Assembly (NCBI GenBank): GCA_964414835.1
Contig: CAYPWY010000013.1
Location: 1-49,623 of the forward strand
DNA from: Eshraghiella sp964414835
Lineage (GTDB): Bacteria > Bacillota > Clostridia > Lachnospirales > Lachnospiraceae
DNA: 49,623 nt
Reading direction: 5' to 3'
The notes below the pieces were generated by a model. That model did no database searches. It saw nothing but the letters and a program-made list of their open reading frames with translations, and was not told the DNA's origin. The stretch's first letter is position 1. Each line of letters begins with the position of its first letter. A program made the translations under genes and the position numbers. This document shows, in pieces, positions 15,216 through 23,454 of the stretch.

Positions 15216-15303
15216 TTTTTTGAATGGCAATTCCTTGCAATCTCATACATTTTGCTGCATAATAACCCTATAAAAAGAATCGTTTCGGGGAATATTTTAA
15301 TGA

Positions 15304-15550
15304 ATTTATGATTTTTACCCATGCGTAGTACGGAACCGCCAAGACGAATCCGAGATGATGGACAGGCTTAATGATATAAGGGAAAAGGCATACAATCAAC
15401 AGGTTTGTGGCGGAATTTATCTATGATGAAAATAAGAAAAGTCAGGTTATGGAAGTTCCTTTTGTGATGTTGGCGGAACAGGGCATTACCTGTCCGGTGA
15501 TATGGGAGAAGGTTGATAATCCTTACAAGCCCAATATGCCGAGAATCTGA
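15304..15550 (+). pseudogene. Remnant of a small gene with a frameshift
   Basis: The 350 bases between yhhQ and the HAD gene contain a decayed coding stretch. One frame reads RNRQDESEMMDRLNDIREKAYNQ-like sequence up to about 15400. A second frame continues RFVAEFIYDENKKSQVMEVP and on to IWEKVDNPYKPNMPRI, stopping at 15550. The two halves look like one protein broken by a frameshift. No start with a ribosome binding site is seen and the upstream part is missing. I do not recognise the family. Bases 15216-15303 show nothing else. Confidence 0.45.
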
Positions 15551-15565
15551 CGGATGGAGAATATT

Positions 15566-16363
15566 ATGAGTAAAAAAATAGCATTTTTCGACATTGACGG
15601 AACACTTACTTCGGAGATTGACGGCTCGCTGCCGGACAGTGTTATCATGTCCATAAGACAGGCAAGAGCTAACGGCAATCTGATGTTTATCAATACAGGC
15701 AGATGTTTTCAGAATGTTGAGCCAAGATTTTTGGAAATCGGTTTTGACGGAATTGTGTGCGGCTGCGGAACCAATATATATTACAGAGGAGAAGAGCTTC
15801 TGCATGTGTATCAAAGTCACAGCATAGTCATGGAAATTTTAAATCAGGCAAGACTTACCGATGTGGATATTCTTTTTGAAGGTAAGGCGGAAGCCGTTTT
15901 TGATTTGACAAGGGGGCTTTACGCGTCTGATGCCAAAAGGCTTCTCAGGGAATTTAAGGAGCTTCACTACGATATGTCCCATCCTCTTGAGGCGGAGGAT
16001 TACACCTGTGATAAATTTGTAATCTGGTACAGGACGGCTAAGCAGCGGCAGGATTTCTGCAGTGTCAGTGACAAGTATTTCCAGTGTATAGACAGAGGCG
16101 GTAATTTTCTGGAGTTTGTTCCATACGGTTATTCCAAAGCTACGGGAATACAGTATCTTGTGGAGCATTTCGGACTTAAAATGGATGAGGCGTATGCTTT
16201 CGGTGACAGCAATAACGACATTGCCATGCTTGAATATGTGAAAAACAGTGTTGCCATGGGTAATGCGTACCCCGATTCGCTGAAGGAGCAGGTGTCCTAT
16301 GTGACTGATAATGCCAGCCGGGACGGAATTGCCAAGGCTCTTGCGCATTTTAAATTTATATAG
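15566..16363 (+). CDS. Cof-type HAD hydrolase (HAD-IIB phosphatase)
   Basis: This 265-residue cytosolic phosphatase has motif I DIDGT (Asp nucleophile near residue 8), motif II in INTGRCF, and motif IV FGDSNNDIAMLEYV with VAMGNA after it. The large cap insertion between motifs II and III is of the Cof/IIB type. Substrates of this group are usually sugar phosphates or cofactor phosphates. The ATG at 15566 follows GGAGA by five bases, which favours it over an ATG 12 bases earlier that itself forms part of the ribosome binding site. It precedes a histidine phosphatase gene by 34 bases. Confidence 0.87.
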   Translation: MSKKIAFFDIDGTLTSEIDGSLPDSVIMSIRQARANGNLMFINTGRCFQNVEPRFLEIGFDGIVCGCGTNIYYRGEELLHVYQSHSIVMEILNQARLTDVDILFEGKAEAVFDLTRGLYASDAKRLLREFKELHYDMSHPLEAEDYTCDKFVIWYRTAKQRQDFCSVSDKYFQCIDRGGNFLEFVPYGYSKATGIQYLVEHFGLKMDEAYAFGDSNNDIAMLEYVKNSVAMGNAYPDSLKEQVSYVTDNASRDGIAKALAHFKFI

Positions 16364-16397
16364 AAAATAATAAAAAATTTTATAGGAAAGGTTTGCT

Positions 16398-16931
16398 ATG
16401 GGAAGCATATATTTTGCCAGACATGGACAGACTGTCTGGAATGTTGAGAATAAAATCTGCGGAGCCACAGACATAGAGCTTACGCCTAAGGGACATGAAC
16501 AAGCTGAGGAGCTTGGCAGAATTATTGCAAAACAAAAGCTTCGGATTGATGAGATATTATACTCACCGCTTGTGAGAGCTGCGGAGACTGCAAGGCACAT
16601 AGGGGAGATTACGGGGATTCCCATGCGTGTTGAGGAACGATTGAGAGAGCAGAATTTCGGAAAATATGAATCAACTCCAAGGGATGGCGAAGAATTTAAA
16701 AAAGCAAAGACAGACTTTATCAATCATTTTGACGGCGGGGAGACAATGCTGCATCTTTGCAGCAGAATATACGGTCTCCTTGACCAGCTTAAAAACCAAC
16801 CGAAAACATATCTTCTGGTAGCTCATAACGGAATTGCAAGAGCGGTGCAGTCATATTTTTACGATATGACCAATGAGGAATTTGCAGCCTTTGGAATTGA
16901 TAACTGTCAGGTGATGAGATACGATTTTTGA
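16398..16931 (+). CDS. Histidine phosphatase family protein (phosphoglycerate-mutase-like)
   Basis: This 177-residue protein has the RHGQT catalytic motif (ARHGQTVWN near the N-terminus). The second conserved arginine lies in YSPLVRAAETA, the acid residue in LREQNFGKYES, and the second histidine in LLVAHNGIARA. Its length matches small phosphatases such as CobC or PhoE-like proteins rather than glycolytic mutase. An AAAGG site precedes the ATG. It is probably cotranscribed with the HAD gene; two phosphatases side by side suggest general phosphate-ester cleanup. The substrate is unknown. Confidence 0.87.
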   Translation: MGSIYFARHGQTVWNVENKICGATDIELTPKGHEQAEELGRIIAKQKLRIDEILYSPLVRAAETARHIGEITGIPMRVEERLREQNFGKYESTPRDGEEFKKAKTDFINHFDGGETMLHLCSRIYGLLDQLKNQPKTYLLVAHNGIARAVQSYFYDMTNEEFAAFGIDNCQVMRYDF

Positions 16932-16964
16932 CCGTATATGAATTATTAAATATTAATAAACATA

Positions 16965-17022
16965 TTGACAATGGGTGGTACGTGACGTATACTGTAACAC
17001 GTAGTAATTAAAACTACGTGTT
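16965..17022 (+). promoter_or_regulatory. degV promoter with a perfect inverted repeat at the start site
   Basis: TTGACA (16965-16970), 17 bases, TATACT (16988-16993) form a near-consensus promoter. AACACGTAGT (16996-17005) and ACTACGTGTT (17013-17022) make a perfect 10-bp inverted repeat with a 7-base centre, right over the expected start site. This position is typical of a repressor operator, for example of the TetR or GntR families. As RNA it would also form a hairpin. No cognate repressor gene is nearby. Confidence 0.65.
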
Positions 17023-17037
17023 AAGGAGATTGATAAT

Positions 17038-17892
17038 ATGAATACTTCCAAGATTGCAATACTTGTCGATTCAGGATGCGACCTGCCTGAGGACATTGTT
17101 AAGAAATACGATATTAAGGTGCTTAGACTCAAGGTTATGTACGGTGAAAATATTTATTCAGATGGACTGGATATAGACCCGCTTGAGGTATACCGCCGTT
17201 TTCCTAACCAGATACCTAAGACATCAACACCTAATATGCAGGAGGTCTTGGATATAGTGGATGAGATTAAGTCGGAGGGATACGAGAGCATAGTTGCAAT
17301 TACCATATCCAGCGGACTTAGCGGAACATATAATACTGTAGCAATGACATTTGATGAGATTGATGATATTGAAACATATGCCTTTGACACAAAGAACATA
17401 TCAATAGGAGCAGGTCTGTATGCTTTGTGGGCGGCAAAACAGATTGAGGCAGGCAGAAGCTTTAGGGAGATTACCGAAGGACTTGAGAATAAGATTAGTG
17501 ATTCTAAGGTGTTTTTCTATATGGATACACTGGATTATCTCAGAAAGGGCGGAAGAATTAATCCGGCGGTGGCAATTGTCGGAAAGGCACTTAATCTGAA
17601 ACCTATTATTTCCTGTAATGAGAAGGGCGTTTATTATACGGTTGCCAAGATAAGAGGTTCCCATAAGGGGCTTAGTAAGCTTTTGACATGTGCAATGGAA
17701 TTTGCATCCCAAGGCAGGGCAATGATAGCCCTTATGAATGGCGGAGCACCTGATGTGGCAGAGCAGGTTAAGACTTTGATTGAACAACAGTCGTCTGACG
17801 GAGAGATAGTTGTCAATAAGCAGATTACGGCTACAATGGCAGTGCATACGGGTCCGGGGCTTATAGGAATCGGAGTTATGCTGGACAGTTAA
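17038..17892 (+). CDS. DegV family fatty-acid-binding protein
   Basis: This 284-residue two-domain protein of the DegV/FakB family binds a fatty acid. In relatives it presents the acid to FakA kinase for phospholipid synthesis. Family features are the N-terminal ILVDSGCDLP and the PKTSTPN stretch with the ligand-contacting Thr-Ser. ITISSGLSGTYN and the late AVHTGPGLIGIG also match. AAGGAG precedes the ATG. It is transcribed alone between its own promoter with operator and a terminator with a UUCG loop. No FakA gene is adjacent. Confidence 0.92.
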   Translation: MNTSKIAILVDSGCDLPEDIVKKYDIKVLRLKVMYGENIYSDGLDIDPLEVYRRFPNQIPKTSTPNMQEVLDIVDEIKSEGYESIVAITISSGLSGTYNTVAMTFDEIDDIETYAFDTKNISIGAGLYALWAAKQIEAGRSFREITEGLENKISDSKVFFYMDTLDYLRKGGRINPAVAIVGKALNLKPIISCNEKGVYYTVAKIRGSHKGLSKLLTCAMEFASQGRAMIALMNGGAPDVAEQVKTLIEQQSSDGEIVVNKQITATMAVHTGPGLIGIGVMLDS

Positions 17893-17952
17893 TTTTTTTA
17901 AATTTAATATAACCTAATGACCACAATCTAAATCTTTCAACTTTATTTTCTG

Positions 17953-17981
17953 CGGATATCTTCGGGTATCCGTAATTTTTT
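17953..17981 (+). terminator. Terminator after degV
   Basis: CGGATATC and GGTATCCG form an 8-bp stem (one T-G pair) closed by a stable UUCG tetraloop, followed by TAATTTTTT. It lies about 60 bases after the stop codon. Confidence 0.8.
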
Positions 17982-17992
17982 GGTTTATAAGG

Positions 17993-18021
17993 TTGCGTGG
18001 GGAATTGCCAACTGATAAAAT
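17993..18021 (+). promoter_or_regulatory. Promoter of the kinase-amidotransferase fusion gene
   Basis: TTGCGT (17993-17998), a 17-base spacer and TAAAAT (18016-18021) lie just after the degV terminator and 30 bases before the fusion gene. They suggest an independent two-gene operon with the HAD gene that follows. Confidence 0.5.
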
Positions 18022-18051
18022 TATGATATATATAGCGCTTGGGAGGAATTT

Positions 18052-21000
18052 ATGAACAACGGCTACGGACATCAGATGGTATCGACTAAAGCGAATACTT
18101 TATATGCATTGGGCAAGGTTATAACCAAGTCCAAAATAGAAAAAATGTATATTCTTCCTGTACTTGAATATGAGAAGAATCCGTCGGAAATAATTGAGGA
18201 TATCGCAAAAGCCTTTGGCGGAGATATGATTGTCGTAAGAAGCTCATCATCCAAGGAGGACAGTTTTAAGACTTCAAATGCAGGGCATTATGAAAGTGTT
18301 TTGGGCATAGATTCTGCCGACAGGGAGCAGGTTGCCAAAGCAATAGAGCAGGTTATACACTCATATATGAAGGATGAGGAAAGCTCATCTCAGAGCAGTG
18401 GGCTGTCGGCAGTAATAGGTGACGACATTGCCAATGAGCAGATTCTTATACAGAGACAGGCGCAGAATGTTCATTACAGCGGGGTTGTTTTTACCAGGGA
18501 TATTCAGGAAAACAGGCCTTATTATCTCATAAATTATGATGACCAAGGCTCTACGGATTCTGTTACCAGCGGCCGCGGAGGTAAAACATTATGGGTGCTG
18601 AAGAATGCAGATATTACTCCCATAGCCAGACCATGGGGGAGCCTTATTGCCGCAGTGCAGGAAATAGAATTATTTCTCAACGGAATGGCACTTGATATAG
18701 AGTTTGCAATTAATTCATCAGAGGAAATCATTATTTTTCAGGTGCGTCCTCTTGTTGCCAGTTATAAGCACGGAAAGGCTCTGGATGACAGGGAGTTTTT
18801 TGACAGGTGTGATAATATTAAGAAACAATACCGCGAAGCAGTATGTTCTTTTAATGGTATGCCTATGATGCTGTCGGACATGGCTTTCTGGAATCCGGCT
18901 GAAATTATCGGAACCAATCCGAGAGAGCTGGAATATTCACTTTATGAGGAAATAATAACCAACAAGGCATGGAACCGGGGAATTGCCGAAATCGGTTACA
19001 GGGCAGTTGATAAGAAGCTTATGTACAGGCTGGGCAACAAGCCCTATATCAGTCTGGAGTATTCCTTTTACAGCCTTATTCCACAAGCGGTTGATGAAAA
19101 GCTTGCCGGGAAGCTTGTGGACTACTATTGTCAAAAGTTAAAACAGGATTTAACTTCTCACGACAAGATTGAGTTTGAGATTGCGTTTACTACCTATGAT
19201 TTCTGCACAGAAGCCGGCAGCCGGCAGCTTTTGGACTGCGGCTTCAGCGAAGAAGAACGGGAAGCTTTTCTCAAGGCACTTTTTGATTTGACAAACAGTG
19301 CTTTGCATAATTATGAAAGGATACTTAATGACGATATAATTTCGCTGAAGCTTCTCGATAATGTGAGAAGACCTATCGAGCAGGCATTGGAGTACGATGG
19401 ACTTTCCACCAATGAGATGCTGAAGTCGGCCATTGATTTAATTGACGTGATACCGCATTATGGAACTACACAATTTACCAGACAGGCAAGACTGGCTTTT
19501 ATGGCAAGAGCTTTTTGCCGTACGCTTGTGGAGGCGGGATATTTTACTAATGATGAGATGGACTTGTTTATGAAGTCCATTAACACTGTTTCGTCCCAGT
19601 TTGACAGCGATTTTGAACGGTTTTCCGATGGCAGGATGTCCAGAGACGAATTTAATAAAAAATACGGGCATTTAAGAAGCGGTACTTACGACATACGGAC
19701 GGACAGATATGATAAGATGAGTTTCCGCCCTGCCTCAGGCAGAAAGAAAAAAAGCTCAGGTACAGGTAGTGTTGACCTTGATGCGGTAAGGCTTGGAAAA
19801 GCACTTGATGACATCGGATTTGATGTGACACCTGACGAATTTCAGGCATTTCTTCGCAGCGCAATAGAGCAAAGAGAATATTTTAAATTTGAGTTTACCA
19901 AGGCCTTAAGTCTGGTACTGGAGCTTCTGATAAATGTGGGCGAGGATTTGGATATAAAGCGGAAAGAACTTTCGTGGATGAATGTGGATGATATGCGTCG
20001 TTCGATTGCGCTGGGTAATACGGAAGAGTATAAGCAGCAGCTTATGGCTGCTTTTGAGCAGCGCAGGGAGCAGTATATTCTCAACAGAATGATTATTTTG
20101 CCGGAGGTAGTAACCAATGACAGTGACATAGATGTTGTAGCAGTTTCAGAGGCACGTCCCAATTTCATAACTTCCAAGCATGTGGAAGGTGAGGTTATAG
20201 TTCTTGAGGAAGAGCCGGGGGCGGACATTGCAGGCAAAATTGTGGCGATTCCCAAAGCAGACCCGGGCTATGAGTGGATTTTTACAAAGGGAATTAAAGG
20301 ATTTATAACCCAATATGGCGGCGTGGCGTCACATATGGCAATCCGCTGTGCCGAGTTTGAGATTCCGGCAGCAATAGGCTGCGGGGAAAAAATATATAAT
20401 TACGTTACAGGCGCAAGCTATATAGATTTGGACTGCCGTAACGGACGTATTGAGGAGGGTCTGCAGTACAAGAACCTGCGGGCGCTTATTACCCAACGGG
20501 AAGGTGTCAACCAGTACGGAGACCCGACGGATATTCTTGAGGCGGCGTATATTAGGTTTTATGAACTTTTGGGATTTATTCCTGCGCCTGTGTCAAACCA
20601 CACCAAGAATTACGAGAAGCTGTTTGAGGAAAAAGTTGATTTGCTTATTGTTGTAGGCGGCGGTTCCCTTCATCCTAAGTATTATGACCGTATGCATAAT
20701 GATGAATTGCAGCCCCACCGTGATGCCACAGAGGAAAAAATGATAAAATATTGTATAGCCCACGGAATACCTATTATTGCCACCTGCAGAGGAATGCAGT
20801 ACATCAATGTGCTTTTTGGAGGCAGGCTGGCTTATCACCCTAAGCTCAAAGTAAAAAGACCTCGCGGTGAGGACCACAAGGTACTTCTGTTGAAAGAAAA
20901 CAGGGAGATATATGTGAACAATTATCATCAGGACTGTATTTATCAGGGCAAGCTGGCTGAATGTCTTACGCCCATAGCCGTTGATACCGACAATGGGGTT

Positions 21001-21138
21001 ATTGAGGCCTATGAATCAGAGGAGATGAAAATACTGGGACTTCAGTGGCATCCTGAAAGACGTTTCGGCACTGAAAATTCACAGGAGGAGACCAGAAAAA
21101 TAGTCCTTGATTTTATCAGAAAATATGTAACAAAGTAG
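18052..21138 (+). CDS. PEP-synthase-like kinase fused to a class I glutamine amidotransferase
   Basis: The chain of 1028 residues has three recognisable parts. Residues 1 to about 240 are the ATP-grasp of pyruvate-phosphate dikinase/PEP synthase enzymes (RSSSSKED at 63-70, QVRPL at 230-234). About 250-690 is a mostly helical middle. About 700-810 is the swivelling phosphohistidine domain, with H761 in GGVASHMAIR. About 815-1028 is a class I amidotransferase or C26 hydrolase domain, with nucleophile C912 in ATCRGMQY and H1000/E1002 in QWHPER. This recalls Campylobacter Cj1418 (L-glutamine kinase) and Cj1417 (gamma-glutamyl-CDP-amidate hydrolase) of phosphoramidate synthesis, joined in one protein. 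The exact reaction is inferred. GGGAGG precedes the ATG. Confidence 0.78.
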   Translation: MNNGYGHQMVSTKANTLYALGKVITKSKIEKMYILPVLEYEKNPSEIIEDIAKAFGGDMIVVRSSSSKEDSFKTSNAGHYESVLGIDSADREQVAKAIEQVIHSYMKDEESSSQSSGLSAVIGDDIANEQILIQRQAQNVHYSGVVFTRDIQENRPYYLINYDDQGSTDSVTSGRGGKTLWVLKNADITPIARPWGSLIAAVQEIELFLNGMALDIEFAINSSEEIIIFQVRPLVASYKHGKALDDREFFDRCDNIKKQYREAVCSFNGMPMMLSDMAFWNPAEIIGTNPRELEYSLYEEIITNKAWNRGIAEIGYRAVDKKLMYRLGNKPYISLEYSFYSLIPQAVDEKLAGKLVDYYCQKLKQDLTSHDKIEFEIAFTTYDFCTEAGSRQLLDCGFSEEEREAFLKALFDLTNSALHNYERILNDDIISLKLLDNVRRPIEQALEYDGLSTNEMLKSAIDLIDVIPHYGTTQFTRQARLAFMARAFCRTLVEAGYFTNDEMDLFMKSINTVSSQFDSDFERFSDGRMSRDEFNKKYGHLRSGTYDIRTDRYDKMSFRPASGRKKKSSGTGSVDLDAVRLGKALDDIGFDVTPDEFQAFLRSAIEQREYFKFEFTKALSLVLELLINVGEDLDIKRKELSWMNVDDMRRSIALGNTEEYKQQLMAAFEQRREQYILNRMIILPEVVTNDSDIDVVAVSEARPNFITSKHVEGEVIVLEEEPGADIAGKIVAIPKADPGYEWIFTKGIKGFITQYGGVASHMAIRCAEFEIPAAIGCGEKIYNYVTGASYIDLDCRNGRIEEGLQYKNLRALITQREGVNQYGDPTDILEAAYIRFYELLGFIPAPVSNHTKNYEKLFEEKVDLLIVVGGGSLHPKYYDRMHNDELQPHRDATEEKMIKYCIAHGIPIIATCRGMQYINVLFGGRLAYHPKLKVKRPRGEDHKVLLLKENREIYVNNYHQDCIYQGKLAECLTPIAVDTDNGVIEAYESEEMKILGLQWHPERRFGTENSQEETRKIVLDFIRKYVTK

Positions 21139-21146
21139 GAGTGAAT

Positions 21147-21770
21147 ATGAGATACGACAGTATTATTTTTGATATGGACGGTACTATATGGGATACAACC
21201 AGAGAAGTATGTGCAGCGTGGAATAAAGTTCTTGAGAATGCAGGAAATTCCAAGCGAATCACTGAGAAGGAGCTTTCCGGATATATGGGTCTGCCAATGG
21301 ATGAAATAGCAATGAGGATGTTCAAAACCGATAACTATGAATCTGTTGCAAAGCTGTTTAAAAGCTGCCTGAATTATGAGAATGAATATATTGCAGCTAA
21401 CGGAGCAAAATTATATCACGATTTAATAAATGCCCTTGAAGCGCTGTACACCCAAATTCCCCTTTATATAGTCAGCAACTGCCAGTCAGGGTATATAGAG
21501 ACTTTTTACAAGGCACATAATACGGAAAAATACTTTAAGGATTATATCTGTTTTGGCGACAACGGACTTTTAAAGGCGCAGAATATAAAGCTGATTGCAA
21601 AGCGCAACGGTCTTGTTAATCCTGTATATGTAGGTGATACCCAAGGGGATTCAGATGCCGCTGCTGCCGCAGGCGTGGATTTTATATGGGCGGCTTACGG
21701 CTTTGGCAGTGCAGACAGATATGTCATGAAAATAGACGTCATTTCCCAATTACTTACGCTGTTGGAGTAG
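21147..21770 (+). CDS. HAD phosphatase (Gph/PGMB-like)
   Basis: This 207-residue HAD-I hydrolase has motif I DMDGTIWDT, motif II in IVSNCQSGY, the lysine in GLLKAQNI and motif IV YVGDTQGDSDAAAAAG. A small helical cap follows motif I (about residues 17-80). The ATG at 21147 follows TAGGAG by five bases and lies nine bases after the fusion-gene stop, so the two are surely cotranscribed. It likely removes a phosphate from an intermediate made by the fusion enzyme. Phosphoglycolate phosphatase activity is the default annotation for such proteins, but the context argues for something more specific. Confidence 0.85.
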   Translation: MRYDSIIFDMDGTIWDTTREVCAAWNKVLENAGNSKRITEKELSGYMGLPMDEIAMRMFKTDNYESVAKLFKSCLNYENEYIAANGAKLYHDLINALEALYTQIPLYIVSNCQSGYIETFYKAHNTEKYFKDYICFGDNGLLKAQNIKLIAKRNGLVNPVYVGDTQGDSDAAAAAGVDFIWAAYGFGSADRYVMKIDVISQLLTLLE

Positions 21771-21782
21771 TTTTGTTTTGTA

Positions 21783-21811
21783 AGGGGGCTTGCTTTTCAA
21801 CAAAAGCCCCT
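21783..21811. other. Hairpin between convergent genes
   Basis: AGGGGGCT and AGCCCCT with an inner CTTTT-type helix form a stem between the HAD gene (plus) and the flippase gene (minus). Neither strand shows a good U-tract, so terminator function for either operon is possible but weakly supported. Confidence 0.4.
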
Positions 21812-21817
21812 AAATAG

Positions 21818-23443
21818 CTATCTCATAAGATGCAGCTTCTTTGCAAGCCTTTCTATTCTAAGCCCCATAGGAAAATCAAGCATATCCTCATGGGTCAGAC
21901 CTTTCAGAAGGAAAATTATCACAAAATATACAAGTACGGCAGCTGCTATACATATAATAACCGTAATGAAGTTGCCTGAATATGAACTGCCGATGATTTT
22001 TGTCATCAGCATACGAAGAAGTACGGTAATACCTCCCATTACCGCTGCTGCTGCAAGGGGGATGATGAAAGCGTGAACTACCTCCTGACGGTAACGTGCA
22101 TATTTGTTCACTGAAATCCAGTTGAGAATACACACAACAAGCGGATATGTTACGGTTCCTATAAGAAGTACATATACGCCCAAATCAGTAAATTTAAGCA
22201 GAAGTGTTACCAAAATTACATGTATTCCAAGTGAAACCGCCGAATGGATTACGGGAAGATTCATTTTGTCAAGTCCCTGCAATGCCGCGTTGGTGATTGT
22301 TGACAATGCATAGAAAACAACAGCGATTCCGCCAAACATTAACATCTTTCCGGATATAACATAATCTGTCGAAGGAAAAAGCAGATGCATAATAGGCGTG
22401 CCCAGAACCATAAGACCGATTGAACAAGGAAAAGCTACGAACATATTGACCTTGACTGATGTGGCAAGCTTTTCACGGAAGCTTTTGTGATTGCCGACCG
22501 CCCGCAGTGACACAAGCGTAGGTATCATAGATGATGCCATAGCAGAAGAGATGGCAACAGGCACATTAATCAGAGTTCTGTATTTGGAAAAAATACTTAC
22601 CATAGTGGATTTGTCACTGTTTGTGTACATTTTGCCGAAGAGCGTGCCGTCAATAATGCCGCTTGCCTGATATACTGCCTGACTTAATATGATTGGGATG
22701 ATTGTCATAATCAGCATTTTTATAATCTCACCTGAGGTGTCATCATGTACGCCTCTGTCATGGGTAAGATGTATATGCATACGTGGCCTGTAAGCAATAA
22801 ACAGGAAAATAAGGAAAGCGAGCCCTGCTATTGCGCCTGCCAAAGTTCCCATAGTTCCTCCGGCAGCGCCCATTCCGGCACGGTTGGCAGAGGTGGAAAG
22901 CTTAATAAAAAGCCATGCTGCAAGGATACTTACAGCGGCGTTAAAAATCTGCTCCACAATCTGTGATACGGCTGTCGGTATCATAGTTTTGCGGCTTTGG
23001 AAAAATCCTCGCATAGTTCCGGCTATTGCCACTACGAAAATAGTCGGCGCCAGTACACGCAGCGGTATGGTAAGACCGTCATAGCCTGTAAACCGTTCTA
23101 TGGCAGGTGCGGCAAAAAATATTATTGCCATCATAATAAAACCTGCTCCCGATGCGAAAGCAAGTGCATATTTGAAAATTTTATATCCGTTATGGTATTC
23201 CTTTTTTGCAAATTTGCCCGATAGAAGCTTGGAAACCGCCAAAGGCATACTGTAAGATGACAGAATAAGGGCAAAAGAATATATCTCATAAGCATAGCTG
23301 TAAAGGCCGTTGCTTTGGTCTCCGATTATAGCAGTCATAGGACTTCTGTAAAGAAGCCCTATAATTCTGGACAAAACCGATGCTGCTGCCAGTATTGTTC
23401 CCTGCTTTATAAAGTTGTTTGAATTAGATTGTTTATTGCTCAT
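21818..23443 (-). CDS. MurJ/SpoVB-type lipid flippase (polysaccharide biosynthesis protein)
   Basis: This 541-residue polytopic membrane protein of the MOP superfamily has about fourteen hydrophobic helices. The N-terminus carries the family pattern KQGTILAAASVLSRIIGLLY, and a conserved internal FFQSRKTMIPTAVSQIVEQIF is seen near residue 150. It flips lipid-linked precursors (lipid II or another polyprenyl sugar) across the membrane. In Firmicutes the sporulation protein SpoVB and the MurJ-like proteins share this layout. The gene starts 11 bases after pyrG with no clear ribosome binding site, suggesting translation coupled to pyrG. Confidence 0.88.
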   Translation of the reverse strand: MSNKQSNSNNFIKQGTILAAASVLSRIIGLLYRSPMTAIIGDQSNGLYSYAYEIYSFALILSSYSMPLAVSKLLSGKFAKKEYHNGYKIFKYALAFASGAGFIMMAIIFFAAPAIERFTGYDGLTIPLRVLAPTIFVVAIAGTMRGFFQSRKTMIPTAVSQIVEQIFNAAVSILAAWLFIKLSTSANRAGMGAAGGTMGTLAGAIAGLAFLIFLFIAYRPRMHIHLTHDRGVHDDTSGEIIKMLIMTIIPIILSQAVYQASGIIDGTLFGKMYTNSDKSTMVSIFSKYRTLINVPVAISSAMASSMIPTLVSLRAVGNHKSFREKLATSVKVNMFVAFPCSIGLMVLGTPIMHLLFPSTDYVISGKMLMFGGIAVVFYALSTITNAALQGLDKMNLPVIHSAVSLGIHVILVTLLLKFTDLGVYVLLIGTVTYPLVVCILNWISVNKYARYRQEVVHAFIIPLAAAAVMGGITVLLRMLMTKIIGSSYSGNFITVIICIAAAVLVYFVIIFLLKGLTHEDMLDFPMGLRIERLAKKLHLMR

Positions 23444-23454
23444 AGTACATATAC

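Noticed and set aside
15839..16723. Antisense frame of about 290 codons across the HAD and histidine phosphatase genes
   Set aside because: It spans two well-supported genes and their gap, with no start signal and no recognisable motif.
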